Below the pieces are notes generated by a model. That model had not been told where the DNA came from, ran no database searches, and saw only the letters and a list, made by a program, of their open reading frames with translations. Below, piece after piece: positions 53,303-62,126 of a stretch of DNA of 64,000 bases; position 1 is the stretch's first letter, and each line of letters begins with the position of its first letter. The stretch comes from Thioalkalivibrio paradoxus (lineage in GTDB: Bacteria > Pseudomonadota > Gammaproteobacteria > Ectothiorhodospirales > Ectothiorhodospiraceae). The stretch is taken from NCBI GenBank assembly GCA_011390565.1, contig JAABSC010000002.1, forward strand, positions 1-64,000, read 5' to 3'. Made by a program: the position numbers and the translations under genes.

Positions 53303-53360
53303 GTCGTCGTGACATCGCGGCTGCGGCGGCCTTTGGGTACCCCACTCGGAGCCCCTGGCG

Positions 53361-53720
53361 ATGGCTGATGCGAACGCGACCCACGCTATCGAGCATTTTC
53401 GCGAGCGTCTGCTGCAATTGCGCGCCGAGATCCTCGGGCTGAAGGAAGCGCGTGACGATTCGGCCGCGACCGTGCATCTGGATCAGTCGAGTGTCGGCCG
53501 GCTCTCGCGCATGGACGCCCTGCAGCAGCAGGCCATGGCCCAGAATTCACAACGCCGCGCGGTACAGTCGCTCGGGCGTATCGAGGCCGCCCTGCGCCGC
53601 TGCGACGACGGCAGTTTTGGCTTCTGCGTCGATTGCGACGAAGCCATCGACCCCCGCCGTCTGGCCCTGGATCCGACCGCTACCCGCTGCATTGGTTGTG
53701 CCGAGGCGCACGACGGTTGA
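53361..53720 (+). CDS. TraR/DksA-family zinc-finger protein
   Basis: A 119-residue protein with a coiled-coil N-terminal half and a C-terminal zinc finger CVDC-x17-CIGC (FCVDCDEAIDPRRLA...TRCIGCAEAH). It is shorter than DksA and resembles YbiI/TraR-like paralogues that bind RNA polymerase's secondary channel. The acidic DxxDxA tip of DksA is not visible, so it may regulate differently. It likely shares a transcript with the Usp gene. RelA, whose product acts with DksA, is in the same window. Confidence 0.88.
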   Translation: MADANATHAIEHFRERLLQLRAEILGLKEARDDSAATVHLDQSSVGRLSRMDALQQQAMAQNSQRRAVQSLGRIEAALRRCDDGSFGFCVDCDEAIDPRRLALDPTATRCIGCAEAHDG

Positions 53721-53728
53721 GGTTTCGG

Positions 53729-54025
53729 TCAAGAGCGATGGATCAGATCCTGCACCGCTTTTTCCCAGGCGGGTGGCAGTGCATCCACGTTCCCTGTCGA
53801 CACGTTCAGCGGTAGGGGCAGGCCGCCGTCCAGCAACGCGTGCAGCCGTTCCACCAGGGCCTGGCCATCGCCCGCCGGATCCCGGTAACCCGTTGGGTAT
53901 GGTTCGGGGAACCTAAGGGCATCGGGTGCCAGGGGCCGCGCACGGGCGCTGGCGAGTTTGTATCCGGTCGCGGAAGCTCTATAGTCTCTCCATCGACCCC
54001 GACCCCAGGAAAAGCAAAGAGCCAT
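53729..54025 (-). CDS. Hypothetical protein, weakly supported
   Basis: A 98-residue frame (MALCFSWGRGRWRDYRAS...) with no recognised family. The C-terminal part, GQALVERLHALLDGGLPLPL and so on, looks protein-like and composition is even, but there is no clear ribosome binding site and the start lies in the upstream region of the divergent lipoprotein gene. It fills what would otherwise be a 300-base gap. Confidence 0.35.
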   Translation of the reverse strand: MALCFSWGRGRWRDYRASATGYKLASARARPLAPDALRFPEPYPTGYRDPAGDGQALVERLHALLDGGLPLPLNVSTGNVDALPPAWEKAVQDLIHRS

Positions 54026-54605
54026 GGTCTCCCTCACACGTGCGATCCCACTGCGTCACCTCGTGTTCTCTCTGCCCCTCTGGATGGTCCTGGCAGCCTG
54101 CGGCCGGGAGGATGCGCCCCCGGCTGAGACACCCGAAGCCCGTGACGATCCGTCGGCCGAGGCCGGTTTCGGCGAGCCGGGTACCGGTTTCATCGAGGTG
54201 GGTGGACAGCGCCATGAACTGAGTGTCCAGCGCTGTGTTGCCATGTTTGGTGCGCTGTCCGGAAGTGCGGTCAGCACGACCGAGCCGGACAACATCTCGG
54301 TGAGCTTCGAGTTCTCCCCGGTCGACTGGCGGGAGCGGGATGTTTCGGAGGGCTGGGAAGAGACGGGTACGATCGGGATCCGCTCCAACGATCCCTATAA
54401 CCAGTGGGAAACGGGGGTCAGCGCCGTGGGTGTGTACAACACCGGCGGAATGGCCCCCGAGAGCCTGGATATCACGTCACTGGAGGTGGCACCGAACGGT
54501 CGAAGCGCGCGTGGCGAGGCTGTGTTCATCGATATGCAGGCCGTGATGGCCGGAGCCCCGCAGGCCATTTCCGGCGTCTTCGAGTTCTCCTGTCCGCCCC
54601 GTTGA
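54024..54605 (+). CDS. Predicted lipoprotein of unknown function
   Basis: A 193-residue protein with a lipoprotein signal, LVFSLPLWMVLAAC (lipobox LAAC, Cys26), followed by an acidic Pro/Glu-rich linker (~27-50) and a beta-rich domain with GGQRHELSVQRC, EFSPVDWRERDV and GVFEFSCPP. Two cysteines in the mature domain (Cys70 and the last FSC) may form a disulfide. No family is recognised. It converges with the Ycf46 gene. Confidence 0.7.
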   Translation: MVSLTRAIPLRHLVFSLPLWMVLAACGREDAPPAETPEARDDPSAEAGFGEPGTGFIEVGGQRHELSVQRCVAMFGALSGSAVSTTEPDNISVSFEFSPVDWRERDVSEGWEETGTIGIRSNDPYNQWETGVSAVGVYNTGGMAPESLDITSLEVAPNGRSARGEAVFIDMQAVMAGAPQAISGVFEFSCPPR

Positions 54606-54611
54606 GGCTGG

Positions 54612-56117
54612 CTATCGTCCGGTTTTCGATTCCGTACGCGAGGCATTGACCGCGCGTCGGAAGCTCCAGTTCTTGATCTCGCGGATCTGCTCGATCATCG
54701 TCTGCGACAGGGGCACGGTGGAAATCACGTTCCGGACCACGTCGGCCTGGGCGAACGGGCGGTTGTCCCGATAGGCGTCGACACGGGCGGACTTGATCGC
54801 CTGCTCGATTTCGGCCCCGCTCCAGTCCTTGGTGGTGACCGCGAGATAACCGAGGTCGAATTGCTCCGGATCGCCATCGTTGCGCTCGATGTGGATCCGC
54901 AGAATCTCCCGGCGTTCGTCCTGGTTCGGCAGATCGAGAAAGAACAGCTGGTCGAAGCGACCCTTGCGCATGAGTTCCGCCGGGAGCTGCTGGATCCGAT
55001 TCGCGGTCGCGGCGACGAAGACCTTGGGCGACTTCTCCTGCAGCCAGGTGAGAAAGCTCGAGAATATGTTGACGTTGCCGCCGCTCTGACCGGCGGCTGG
55101 ATCGAGCCCGAACGCGTTCTCGAGTTCGTCCACCCAGAGCACCATGGGGGCCAGCTCCTCGGCCATGTGCGTGGCGCGTTCGAACGCGTACTCCGGCGTG
55201 CCGAAGCTTCCCGACAGCACGAGGCTCATGTCCAGACGCACCAGCGGCAGGCCCCAGGCCGCGGCAATGGCCTTGGCAGCCATGCTCTTCCCGCAACCGC
55301 TCACACCCATGAACAGGACGCCCGCAGGCAACGGTACGCCGGAGTCGTAGGCGGCGCGCGAAAAGAGCCCGGCTCGGGTGCTGACCCACTGCTTGAGGTT
55401 TTCCAGTCCCCCGATCTGGTCCAGGGACAGGTTGGAGGGGTAGAGCTGCAGACAGGATTCCTTGCGCAGCATCTGCGCCTTTTCGTCCTGTATTTCCGCG
55501 AACATCTCGGCGCGCGTCAGGGGGGTCCCGTGGAACAATCGCGCGGCCAGATGACCGACCTCGTTCATCGAAAGCCCCCGCATGCGCGCCGCCAGCTGGA
55601 ACAGCTCTTCGGCCGGTTGTTCAGCGGTTGCCTTGTCGGCCTGCAGCAGGCTGAGGATTTCCTCCTCGGACGGGAGACTGACGTCGACCAGGAAAATCTC
55701 CTTCTTGAGAATCTCCGGCATGCGCAGCAGCGGGCAACTCATGAACACCACGCTGCGGCGGCTCTTCAGTTGGTAATAGAGGTCCCGGACACCCCGGACC
55801 AGCGCCGGATTCTCGTCGAACCACGGGGGCAGGTCCTTCAACAGGTACATCAGCGGAGGTTCGGGATCGGCCGCCGCGATCTGCGCGATGGCGGCCATCG
55901 GGTCCCGGGTCGGATGGGCCGGATCCTCGTGTGGGCCGAAGCCGGAAGCGGTGGACCAGACGCGCAGGCGGTCTTCGGCGCCGAAATAGGAGCGAGCGAT
56001 CGAACGCAGCAGGCTTTCGATCCGGCTCTCATCCCAGCCCAGCAGGTAGAACACCGGGTACCGGGAACGCAGTCCCCCCAGGATTCTGGTCACGGTTCGA
56101 TTCTGTTCTGCGGCCAT
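54612..56117 (-). CDS. Ycf46-like AAA+ ATPase
   Basis: A 501-residue AAA+ protein of the Ycf46 type. The N-terminal ~230 residues are a degenerate P-loop-like domain (PVFYLLGWDESRIESLLRSI). The functional AAA domain has IGGLENLKQWV, Walker A GVSGCGKSMAAKAIA, Walker B VLWVDELENAFG, sensor-1 VAATANRIQQLP, arginine finger MRKGRFDQLFFLDLPN, and sensor-2 near WSGAEIEQAIKSAR. Homologues in cyanobacteria and plastids affect CO2 utilisation; the role here is unknown. The start at 56117 (MAAEQNRTV) gives the usual length. Confidence 0.88.
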   Translation of the reverse strand: MAAEQNRTVTRILGGLRSRYPVFYLLGWDESRIESLLRSIARSYFGAEDRLRVWSTASGFGPHEDPAHPTRDPMAAIAQIAAADPEPPLMYLLKDLPPWFDENPALVRGVRDLYYQLKSRRSVVFMSCPLLRMPEILKKEIFLVDVSLPSEEEILSLLQADKATAEQPAEELFQLAARMRGLSMNEVGHLAARLFHGTPLTRAEMFAEIQDEKAQMLRKESCLQLYPSNLSLDQIGGLENLKQWVSTRAGLFSRAAYDSGVPLPAGVLFMGVSGCGKSMAAKAIAAAWGLPLVRLDMSLVLSGSFGTPEYAFERATHMAEELAPMVLWVDELENAFGLDPAAGQSGGNVNIFSSFLTWLQEKSPKVFVAATANRIQQLPAELMRKGRFDQLFFLDLPNQDERREILRIHIERNDGDPEQFDLGYLAVTTKDWSGAEIEQAIKSARVDAYRDNRPFAQADVVRNVISTVPLSQTMIEQIREIKNWSFRRAVNASRTESKTGR

Positions 56118-56337
56118 GCGTGCGGATACCCGATCCTGGATGCCCTGAGTGTAGCGGCTGCCGTTGCCCGGGTGCCATGGAAATGCACAGGGTGCCAAGG
56201 GCCCGGCCATTGCAGGTCCGGTCTCGCGACCCGTGATTTGGATCAATGCCGCGACGCCGGGCGGGTCCTAGCATGGGCGCTTCGGGTTGTGGCCTCCGCC
56301 CGTAGCGTTGCATTCAACTGGAAAGGGCAGGTGGGCG

Positions 56338-57132
56338 ATGAGCAAGACGAGTGAACTGTCGGTTGGGGCAGCACTGATCGGCCGGCGGGAATCCGGGCGC
56401 TGGCCGGCACGGATGGATTTCCTGCAGAGCGCGTCGGGTTTGTTCCTGGCGCTTTTCTTATGGGTCCATCTGTTTGCCGAAGCGTCGATCCTGCTCGGTA
56501 AGGACGCGATGTATCGTGTCACGATCTTCTTCGAGGGGTATTACTTCTTCGGCGAAAAGTACCCGATCATCATCACGCTGTTCTCCGCCTTCATTCTCGC
56601 CTTCGTGCTCGTGCACGCGGTGCTGGCCGTGCGCAAGATCCCCGTCACCTATCGACAATACCGCGTGCTGCGCGATCACATGAAAGTGATGCACCACGAG
56701 GACACCACGCTCTGGTGGGTGCAGGTGTATACCGGGTTTGCGCTGTTTTTCCTCGTCTCCGTGCACATTTACACGATGCTCTCCCAGCCCGCGAACATCG
56801 GACCCTACGCGTCGTCCGATCGCGTGGTCGGGGAGTGGATGTGGCCTTTGTATGTGCTTCTGCTGATCACCGCGGTGGTGCACGCTGCGGTCGGTTCGTA
56901 CCGTGTCGGGGTCAAGTGGGGCTGGTTGCCCGCCCGTGATGCAGCTCTGGGCCGAAAACGCCTGAAGTGGCTGATGCGCGGATTCATGATCTTCTTCATT
57001 CTTCTCGGCCTGGCTTCCCTGACCACCTATGTGCGTGTGGGGCTCGAGGACCGGGAGCCCGGTGAGCGCTATGTGCCCACCTGGGAGCGCACGGCAACCG
57101 AAACCGGGGCTCGGCCGGAGGTGACGCCATGA
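56338..57132 (+). CDS. frdC: Fumarate reductase/succinate dehydrogenase cytochrome b subunit (FrdC type)
   Basis: A 264-residue membrane anchor with five helices like the Wolinella diheme FrdC. It has histidines suited to two b-hemes: [44 protein letters not shown] and [19 protein letters not shown] precedes the ATG. The stop overlaps the frdA start by four bases (ATGA). Expected role: exchange electrons with the quinone pool for the FrdAB catalytic unit. The operon order is C-A-B. Confidence 0.9.
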   Translation: MSKTSELSVGAALIGRRESGRWPARMDFLQSASGLFLALFLWVHLFAEASILLGKDAMYRVTIFFEGYYFFGEKYPIIITLFSAFILAFVLVHAVLAVRKIPVTYRQYRVLRDHMKVMHHEDTTLWWVQVYTGFALFFLVSVHIYTMLSQPANIGPYASSDRVVGEWMWPLYVLLLITAVVHAAVGSYRVGVKWGWLPARDAALGRKRLKWLMRGFMIFFILLGLASLTTYVRVGLEDREPGERYVPTWERTATETGARPEVTP

Positions 57133-59111
57133 AGATCGTCTACACGGACGTGCTCGTGATCGGTGGTGGCCTGGCCGGGCTGCGGACGGCGGTCGGGGTC
57201 AGGAAACGGGGCCTGGACACACTGATCCTCAGCCTGGTGCCGGCCAAGCGTTCGCACTCCGTGGCGGCTCAGGGGGGGATGCAGGCGAGTCTCGCCAACA
57301 GTTTCATGGGCGCGGGTGACAGCGAGGATATTCACTTCGAGGACACGGTCCGCGGCTCGGATTGGGGAGCCGATCAACAGGTCGTGCGCATGTTCGTGAA
57401 CACCGCACCCAAGGCGATCCGCGAACTCGCCGCCTGGGGCGTGCCCTGGAGTCGCGTCGCGCGCGGCAGCCGGGAGTCGGTGGTCAACGCGAAGAAGATC
57501 ACGATCACCGAGTCCGACGAGGCGCATGGCCTGATCACGGCCCGGGACTTCGGCGGCACGAAGAAATGGCGCACCTGCTATACCTCCGACGGTACCGGTC
57601 ACACCATGCTCTACGCGCTCGGCGATCAGACCATCGCGCATGGCATACCGGTGCTGGAGCGGCAGGAGGCACTGGCGTTGATTCACGAGAACGGCCACTG
57701 CCATGGGGCCGTCGTTCGGGACCTGATTACCGGTGAACTCACCGCCTATGTCGCGACGGCCACGGTCATCGCCACCGGCGGCTATGGCCGCATCTACAAG
57801 GTGTCCACCAACGCGATCATCTGCGAGGGCACCGGGGTGGCCCTGGCACTGGAAACCGGAGTCGCGACACTTGGCAACATGGAGGCGGTGCAGTTTCATC
57901 CGACCGCCATCGTCACCGCGGGCATCCTGACCACCGAAGGCTGTCGCGGCGACGGTGGGGTCTTGCGCGATGTCGACGGGCACCGGTTCATGCCGGATTA
58001 CGAGCCGGAGAAAAAGGAGCTGGCGTCGCGCGATGTCGTGTCGCGGCGCATGACCGAACACATGCGCAAGGGCAAGGGGGTTCCCTCGCGGTACGGTGAC
58101 CATCTCTGGCTCGACATTACCGGTCTGGGCCGCGCCCATATCGAAAAGAACCTGCGCGAAGTGAAGGACATCTGTGAATACTTTCTCGGGATCGACCCGG
58201 TGAAGGAATGGATCCCCGTGCGGCCGACCCAGCATTACTCGATGGGCGGTATCCGCACCGATCACACCGGGCAGAGCCCGACCCTCAAGGGTCTGTTCTC
58301 CTGCGGAGAGTCGGCATGCTGGGATATGCACGGCTTCAATCGCCTTGGCGGCAACTCGGTCGCGGAAACCGTGGTCTCCGGGATGATCGTGTCGGAATTC
58401 ATTGCGGACTTCTGCCAGACGGAGGGCCTGCATTCCCGGATCGATACGGGCCTGGTACGGGAATTCATGCAGCGCGAACAGGCCCGCCTCGACACACTGA
58501 TCCATGGTGACGGAACCGAGAGCGCGACCGAACTCCGCGAACGCATGGAACAGGTGATGATGGATCGAGTGGGGATCTTCCGGACCGGCGAAGAACTCGG
58601 AAAAGCGGTCACCGAACTCCAGGAGCTGCTCGTGCGCAGCCGCAATATCGGGTTGCGCTCGCGGGTTGCCGGCGCGAACCCCGAACTCGTATCCGCCTAC
58701 CGGGTGCAGAAGATGCTGAAGATCGCGCTGTGCGTGGCGCAGGGAGCGCTTTTGCGGACCGAAAGCCGGGGTGCGCACTTCCGAGAAGATCATCCTCAGC
58801 GCAACGATCGCGACTGGTTGAAACGTACGCTGGCGACCTGGAATTCCGAAGCGGATACCCTGCCCACCATTGATTACGAGGACATCGCGGTGCATACGAT
58901 GGAACTGCCGCCGGGATTCCGGGGTTACGGTGCGCGCAACCACGTCGACCACCCCGACACCGAGGCGCGCGTGGCCGAGGTCGAACGGATTCTGTCCGAA
59001 ATCCCCGAGGCCGACCGCTTTGCGCGGCAGGCCGCATTGATGGAATACGAGTCGCTGCTGCCGGAGAAACTGCGCGGCCGCAACGAACGCCTGACGGAGA
59101 GGCTGCCATGA
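57129..59111 (+). CDS. frdA: Fumarate reductase/succinate dehydrogenase flavoprotein subunit
   Basis: A 660-residue flavoprotein. FAD-binding [15 protein letters not shown], the covalent flavin site [15 protein letters not shown] (His44 in HSVAAQGG), and the active-site segments [44 protein letters not shown] and [20 protein letters not shown] are all present. Length and sequence type are those of the Wolinella-like family (~650 residues). It is coupled by ATGA overlaps to frdC and frdB. Confidence 0.93.
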   Translation: MKIVYTDVLVIGGGLAGLRTAVGVRKRGLDTLILSLVPAKRSHSVAAQGGMQASLANSFMGAGDSEDIHFEDTVRGSDWGADQQVVRMFVNTAPKAIRELAAWGVPWSRVARGSRESVVNAKKITITESDEAHGLITARDFGGTKKWRTCYTSDGTGHTMLYALGDQTIAHGIPVLERQEALALIHENGHCHGAVVRDLITGELTAYVATATVIATGGYGRIYKVSTNAIICEGTGVALALETGVATLGNMEAVQFHPTAIVTAGILTTEGCRGDGGVLRDVDGHRFMPDYEPEKKELASRDVVSRRMTEHMRKGKGVPSRYGDHLWLDITGLGRAHIEKNLREVKDICEYFLGIDPVKEWIPVRPTQHYSMGGIRTDHTGQSPTLKGLFSCGESACWDMHGFNRLGGNSVAETVVSGMIVSEFIADFCQTEGLHSRIDTGLVREFMQREQARLDTLIHGDGTESATELRERMEQVMMDRVGIFRTGEELGKAVTELQELLVRSRNIGLRSRVAGANPELVSAYRVQKMLKIALCVAQGALLRTESRGAHFREDHPQRNDRDWLKRTLATWNSEADTLPTIDYEDIAVHTMELPPGFRGYGARNHVDHPDTEARVAEVERILSEIPEADRFARQAALMEYESLLPEKLRGRNERLTERLP

Positions 59112-59857
59112 CCGGGCAAGGGGAGGGCGCCGCCCGCCGGTTGACGATCGACATCCTGCGCTATAACCCACAGGATCCTGAAAGCCGGCCGCACATGGAG
59201 ACGTTCGAACTGGACGAGGCCCCGAGCATGACGCTGTTCGTGGCGCTGAACGACATCCGGGATCGACAGGATCCCTCGCTGCAGTTCGACTTCGTCTGCC
59301 GGGCCGGTATCTGCGGCAGCTGCGCGATGCTGATCGACGGCCGTCCCGGACTTGCCTGCCGCACCCTCACCAGCAGCCTCGGCGAACGGATCACCCTGGC
59401 GCCACTGCCTTTCTTCGAACTGATCGGGGATCTCTCGGTGAATACCGGCAAGTGGATGCGAGCGATGAGCGAGCGGCTGGAAGCCTGGGTGCACAGCGAT
59501 GCCGATGTCGATCTGACTCGACTCGAAGCCAGAATGGAACCCGAACTGGCGGAGCAGATCTACGAACTGGAACGCTGCATCGAGTGTGGCTGCTGTCTCG
59601 CGGCGTGCGGCACCGCGCGCATGCGCGAGGATTTCGTCGGCGCGGTGGGGTTGAACAAGATCGCGCGCCTTCGCCTCGATCCCCGTGACCAGCGGGAAGA
59701 CGCCGATTACTATGAATTGATCGGTGACGACGACGGCGTGTTCGGCTGCATGTCCCTGCTTGGTTGCCAGGACGTCTGTCCCAAGGAATTGGGCCTGCAG
59801 ACGCAGATCGCGTACATGCGTCGAAAGATGCTTCGCGCAGCGCTGTTTCCCGGCTGA
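59108..59857 (+). CDS. frdB: Fumarate reductase/succinate dehydrogenase iron-sulfur subunit
   Basis: A 249-residue iron-sulfur protein. [2Fe-2S] ligands in [13 protein letters not shown] with LACRTL; [4Fe-4S] [12 protein letters not shown]; and a third cluster region [16 protein letters not shown], giving the usual 2Fe-3Fe-4Fe chain. It starts inside the frdA stop (ATGA). Whether the complex works as fumarate reductase or succinate dehydrogenase in vivo cannot be told from sequence. Confidence 0.93.
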   Translation: MTGQGEGAARRLTIDILRYNPQDPESRPHMETFELDEAPSMTLFVALNDIRDRQDPSLQFDFVCRAGICGSCAMLIDGRPGLACRTLTSSLGERITLAPLPFFELIGDLSVNTGKWMRAMSERLEAWVHSDADVDLTRLEARMEPELAEQIYELERCIECGCCLAACGTARMREDFVGAVGLNKIARLRLDPRDQREDADYYELIGDDDGVFGCMSLLGCQDVCPKELGLQTQIAYMRRKMLRAALFPG

Positions 59858-59888
59858 TCGGCTGTGCTGCTGCGGCGCGGGGGTGCGC

Positions 59889-59909
59889 CGGCGGACTTAC
59901 CGTCCGCCG
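59889..59909. terminator. Hairpin between convergent frdB and relA
   Basis: CGGCGGAC (59889-59896) and GTCCGCCG (59902-59909) form a perfect 8-bp stem with a 5-nt loop. The relA stop codon lies at the loop. It sits 32 nt past the frdB stop and could terminate frd transcription. No U tract. Confidence 0.5.
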
Positions 59910-62068
59910 CTCCCCGCGCTGGAATGGCGCCGGATGGTGTAGACGTTCTGCAAGGACTGGATGCGGTCGAACAGGCCGCTCAGTTGGCTCAGGCTTTCGA
60001 CCTCCGCGCTCAGTTCCATGCGTACCGTGCGGTCCACCGGATCGGTGCGTGTCTGCACGGCGAGCAGATTCACATTCGCGTTCGCGAACACGTTGCTGAC
60101 ATCGCGCAGAAGTCCGGGGCGGTCCTGGGCTTCGAGCAGCAGATCCACGGCCTGCGTCGGGGGCTCCTCGCCCCAGGTGACGGTGATCAGGCGCGAACGC
60201 TTCTCTTCGGGCAGCCGCAGGATGTTCACGCAGTCACGACGATGGACGGAGACCCCCTTGCCTCGGGTGATGAACCCGATGATTTCGTCTCCGGGTACCG
60301 GTCGGCAGCAGTTGGCCAGCGTAGTCAGCAGGCCGCCGACTCCCCGGATGTGAATGTCTCCGCCGCCCGCAGGTGTGCCGTCGTGGATGGTTCGGCGCCG
60401 CGTGCGCAGGACCGGGATCGGCGTCGCCGCGTCAACCTGAAGCTTCTGCGCCACCTGTGAGGTGGTCAGGTCTCCGGCGCCCAGGGCGATCAGCATATCC
60501 TCGGAGCGGCGGTATCCGAGTCGTGTGGCGAGGTCGTCGTGATCGACCTGACTGACGCCGAGGCGCTGACACTCCCGATCCAGCAGCGACCTGCCGTTGG
60601 CCAGATGCTCATCCTGGTTCTGCTGACGAAACCAGGTGCGCACCTTGTTGCGCGCGCGCGTGGTCTGCAGGTAGCCCATGCCTGGGTTCAGCCAGTCGCG
60701 GCTCGGACCGCCCTGACGCGTGGTCAGGATCTCCACGCGCTGGCCTGAGCGCAACCGGTAGGTGAGGGGCACGATGCGGCCGTCGATCTTCGCACCACGG
60801 CAGCGGTGACCGACCTCGGTGTGCACGGTATAGGCAAAGTCCAGGGGCGTCGCGCCGGCGGGAAGGTCCAGCACCTCGCCGCGCGGAGTCAGCACGAAAA
60901 CGCGTTGGTGCAGCATCTCGCTCTGGAATTCCTCCAGCAGCGCCTGGTCGTCGCCATCGGAGTCCAGCAACTGGCGCAGGGAATTGATCGCGCGGGCGAG
61001 AGCCAGATCTTCCCTTCCCCCTTCCTTGTAGCGCCAGTGCGCCGCAACTCCGAGTTCGGCGAACTCGTCCATTTCACGGGTTCGGATCTGCACCTCGACC
61101 ACCTTGCCTTCGGATCCGATCACGGCCGTGTGGAGTGACTGGTAGCCGTTGTCCTTGGGGTTGGCGATGTAGTCGTCGAACTCGCGTGGCAGGTGCTGCC
61201 AGTGGTTGTGCACGATGCCCAGAACCGTGTAGCAGGTCGAAACCGCGTCGACGATCACGCGCGTGGCGCGCAGGTCGGTCAGTTCCTCCAGTTCCACGTG
61301 CTTCTTCTGCATCTTCTTCCAGATGCTGTAGATGTGTTTCGGGCGGCCGAAGACCCGTGCGCCGACCTGCTCGGCCTTCAGGCAGGTTTCGAGTTCCCGG
61401 GTGAAGTTCTGCACGTACTGCTCGCGCACCGTGCGGTTGGCGTCGAGCTTGTTGGCGATGGCCCGGTATGCCTCGGGATCGAGGATCCGCAGGGAGAGAT
61501 CCTCCATCTCCCATTTCAGCGTGGCGATGCCCAGGCGGTTGGCCAGCGGTGCGATGACTTCGAGCGTTTCCTGGGCGAGGAGGCGGGCCTCCGGCTCGTT
61601 GCGCTTGGCGGCAATGCGAAGGTTCTGCAGACGGAACGCGAACTTGATCAGTACGGCGCGAACGTCATCGACCATGGCCAGCAGCATCCGCCGCAGGCGC
61701 TCGGCCTGTTCGGGTCGGTCGGTGGGCGCCTCGAAGCGCCGGCGGACCAGTTCGCTGACGTTATCGGTCAGGCGGGCGACCACATCGCCGAATTGCTGCG
61801 CCATCTGCTCATGCGTCAGCCGTTTCGCGAACACCGCGGGAATCAGCAGTGTGGCGATCAGGGTCTGGCGGTCGACGTTCAGCTGCCGCAGGATCTCGGC
61901 GACATCCAGGGGATGGGTCTGCAGGCCGGAGGCGTCGACCGAGTCCAGTGCGTAGGTGATGGCCGCCGAGAGCTGGACATCCGGGGCGTCCGACCCCGAA
62001 AAATGCCGGGTCAGCGCCTCGCGTTCCAGGGCCTGCAGCTTGCGGTCGGTCAGCAGTGAATGACGCAT
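59897..62068 (-). CDS. relA: RelA-type (p)ppGpp synthetase
   Basis: A 723-residue stringent-response enzyme that makes (p)ppGpp from GTP/GDP and ATP. The hydrolase HD motif is degraded (the HDxxED site reads IPAVFA), so it should be monofunctional. The synthetase domain has GRPKHIYSIWKKM and the acidic EFDDYIANPKDNGYQSLHT, the RelA-type signature (RxKD in bifunctional enzymes). The TGS domain (VFVLTPRGEVLDLPAGATPL) and the zinc-finger/ACT C-terminus (LANCCRPVPGDEIIGF, DRPGLLRDVSNVFANANVN) are intact. ATG 62068 begins the normal MRHSLL-type start. It likely works with DksA-like proteins such as that at 53361. Confidence 0.93.
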   Translation of the reverse strand: MRHSLLTDRKLQALEREALTRHFSGSDAPDVQLSAAITYALDSVDASGLQTHPLDVAEILRQLNVDRQTLIATLLIPAVFAKRLTHEQMAQQFGDVVARLTDNVSELVRRRFEAPTDRPEQAERLRRMLLAMVDDVRAVLIKFAFRLQNLRIAAKRNEPEARLLAQETLEVIAPLANRLGIATLKWEMEDLSLRILDPEAYRAIANKLDANRTVREQYVQNFTRELETCLKAEQVGARVFGRPKHIYSIWKKMQKKHVELEELTDLRATRVIVDAVSTCYTVLGIVHNHWQHLPREFDDYIANPKDNGYQSLHTAVIGSEGKVVEVQIRTREMDEFAELGVAAHWRYKEGGREDLALARAINSLRQLLDSDGDDQALLEEFQSEMLHQRVFVLTPRGEVLDLPAGATPLDFAYTVHTEVGHRCRGAKIDGRIVPLTYRLRSGQRVEILTTRQGGPSRDWLNPGMGYLQTTRARNKVRTWFRQQNQDEHLANGRSLLDRECQRLGVSQVDHDDLATRLGYRRSEDMLIALGAGDLTTSQVAQKLQVDAATPIPVLRTRRRTIHDGTPAGGGDIHIRGVGGLLTTLANCCRPVPGDEIIGFITRGKGVSVHRRDCVNILRLPEEKRSRLITVTWGEEPPTQAVDLLLEAQDRPGLLRDVSNVFANANVNLLAVQTRTDPVDRTVRMELSAEVESLSQLSGLFDRIQSLQNVYTIRRHSSAGSGGR

Positions 62069-62126
62069 GGTTCCAGTATATCCGGGCCGAGTCCGAAAAC
62101 CTCTCGCGACCGGTAGCGTGCGTTCC

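Noticed and set aside
57069..59171. A 700-codon open frame on the minus strand
   Set aside because: It is the antisense of frdA, which has all expected flavoprotein motifs and ATGA coupling to its neighbours.
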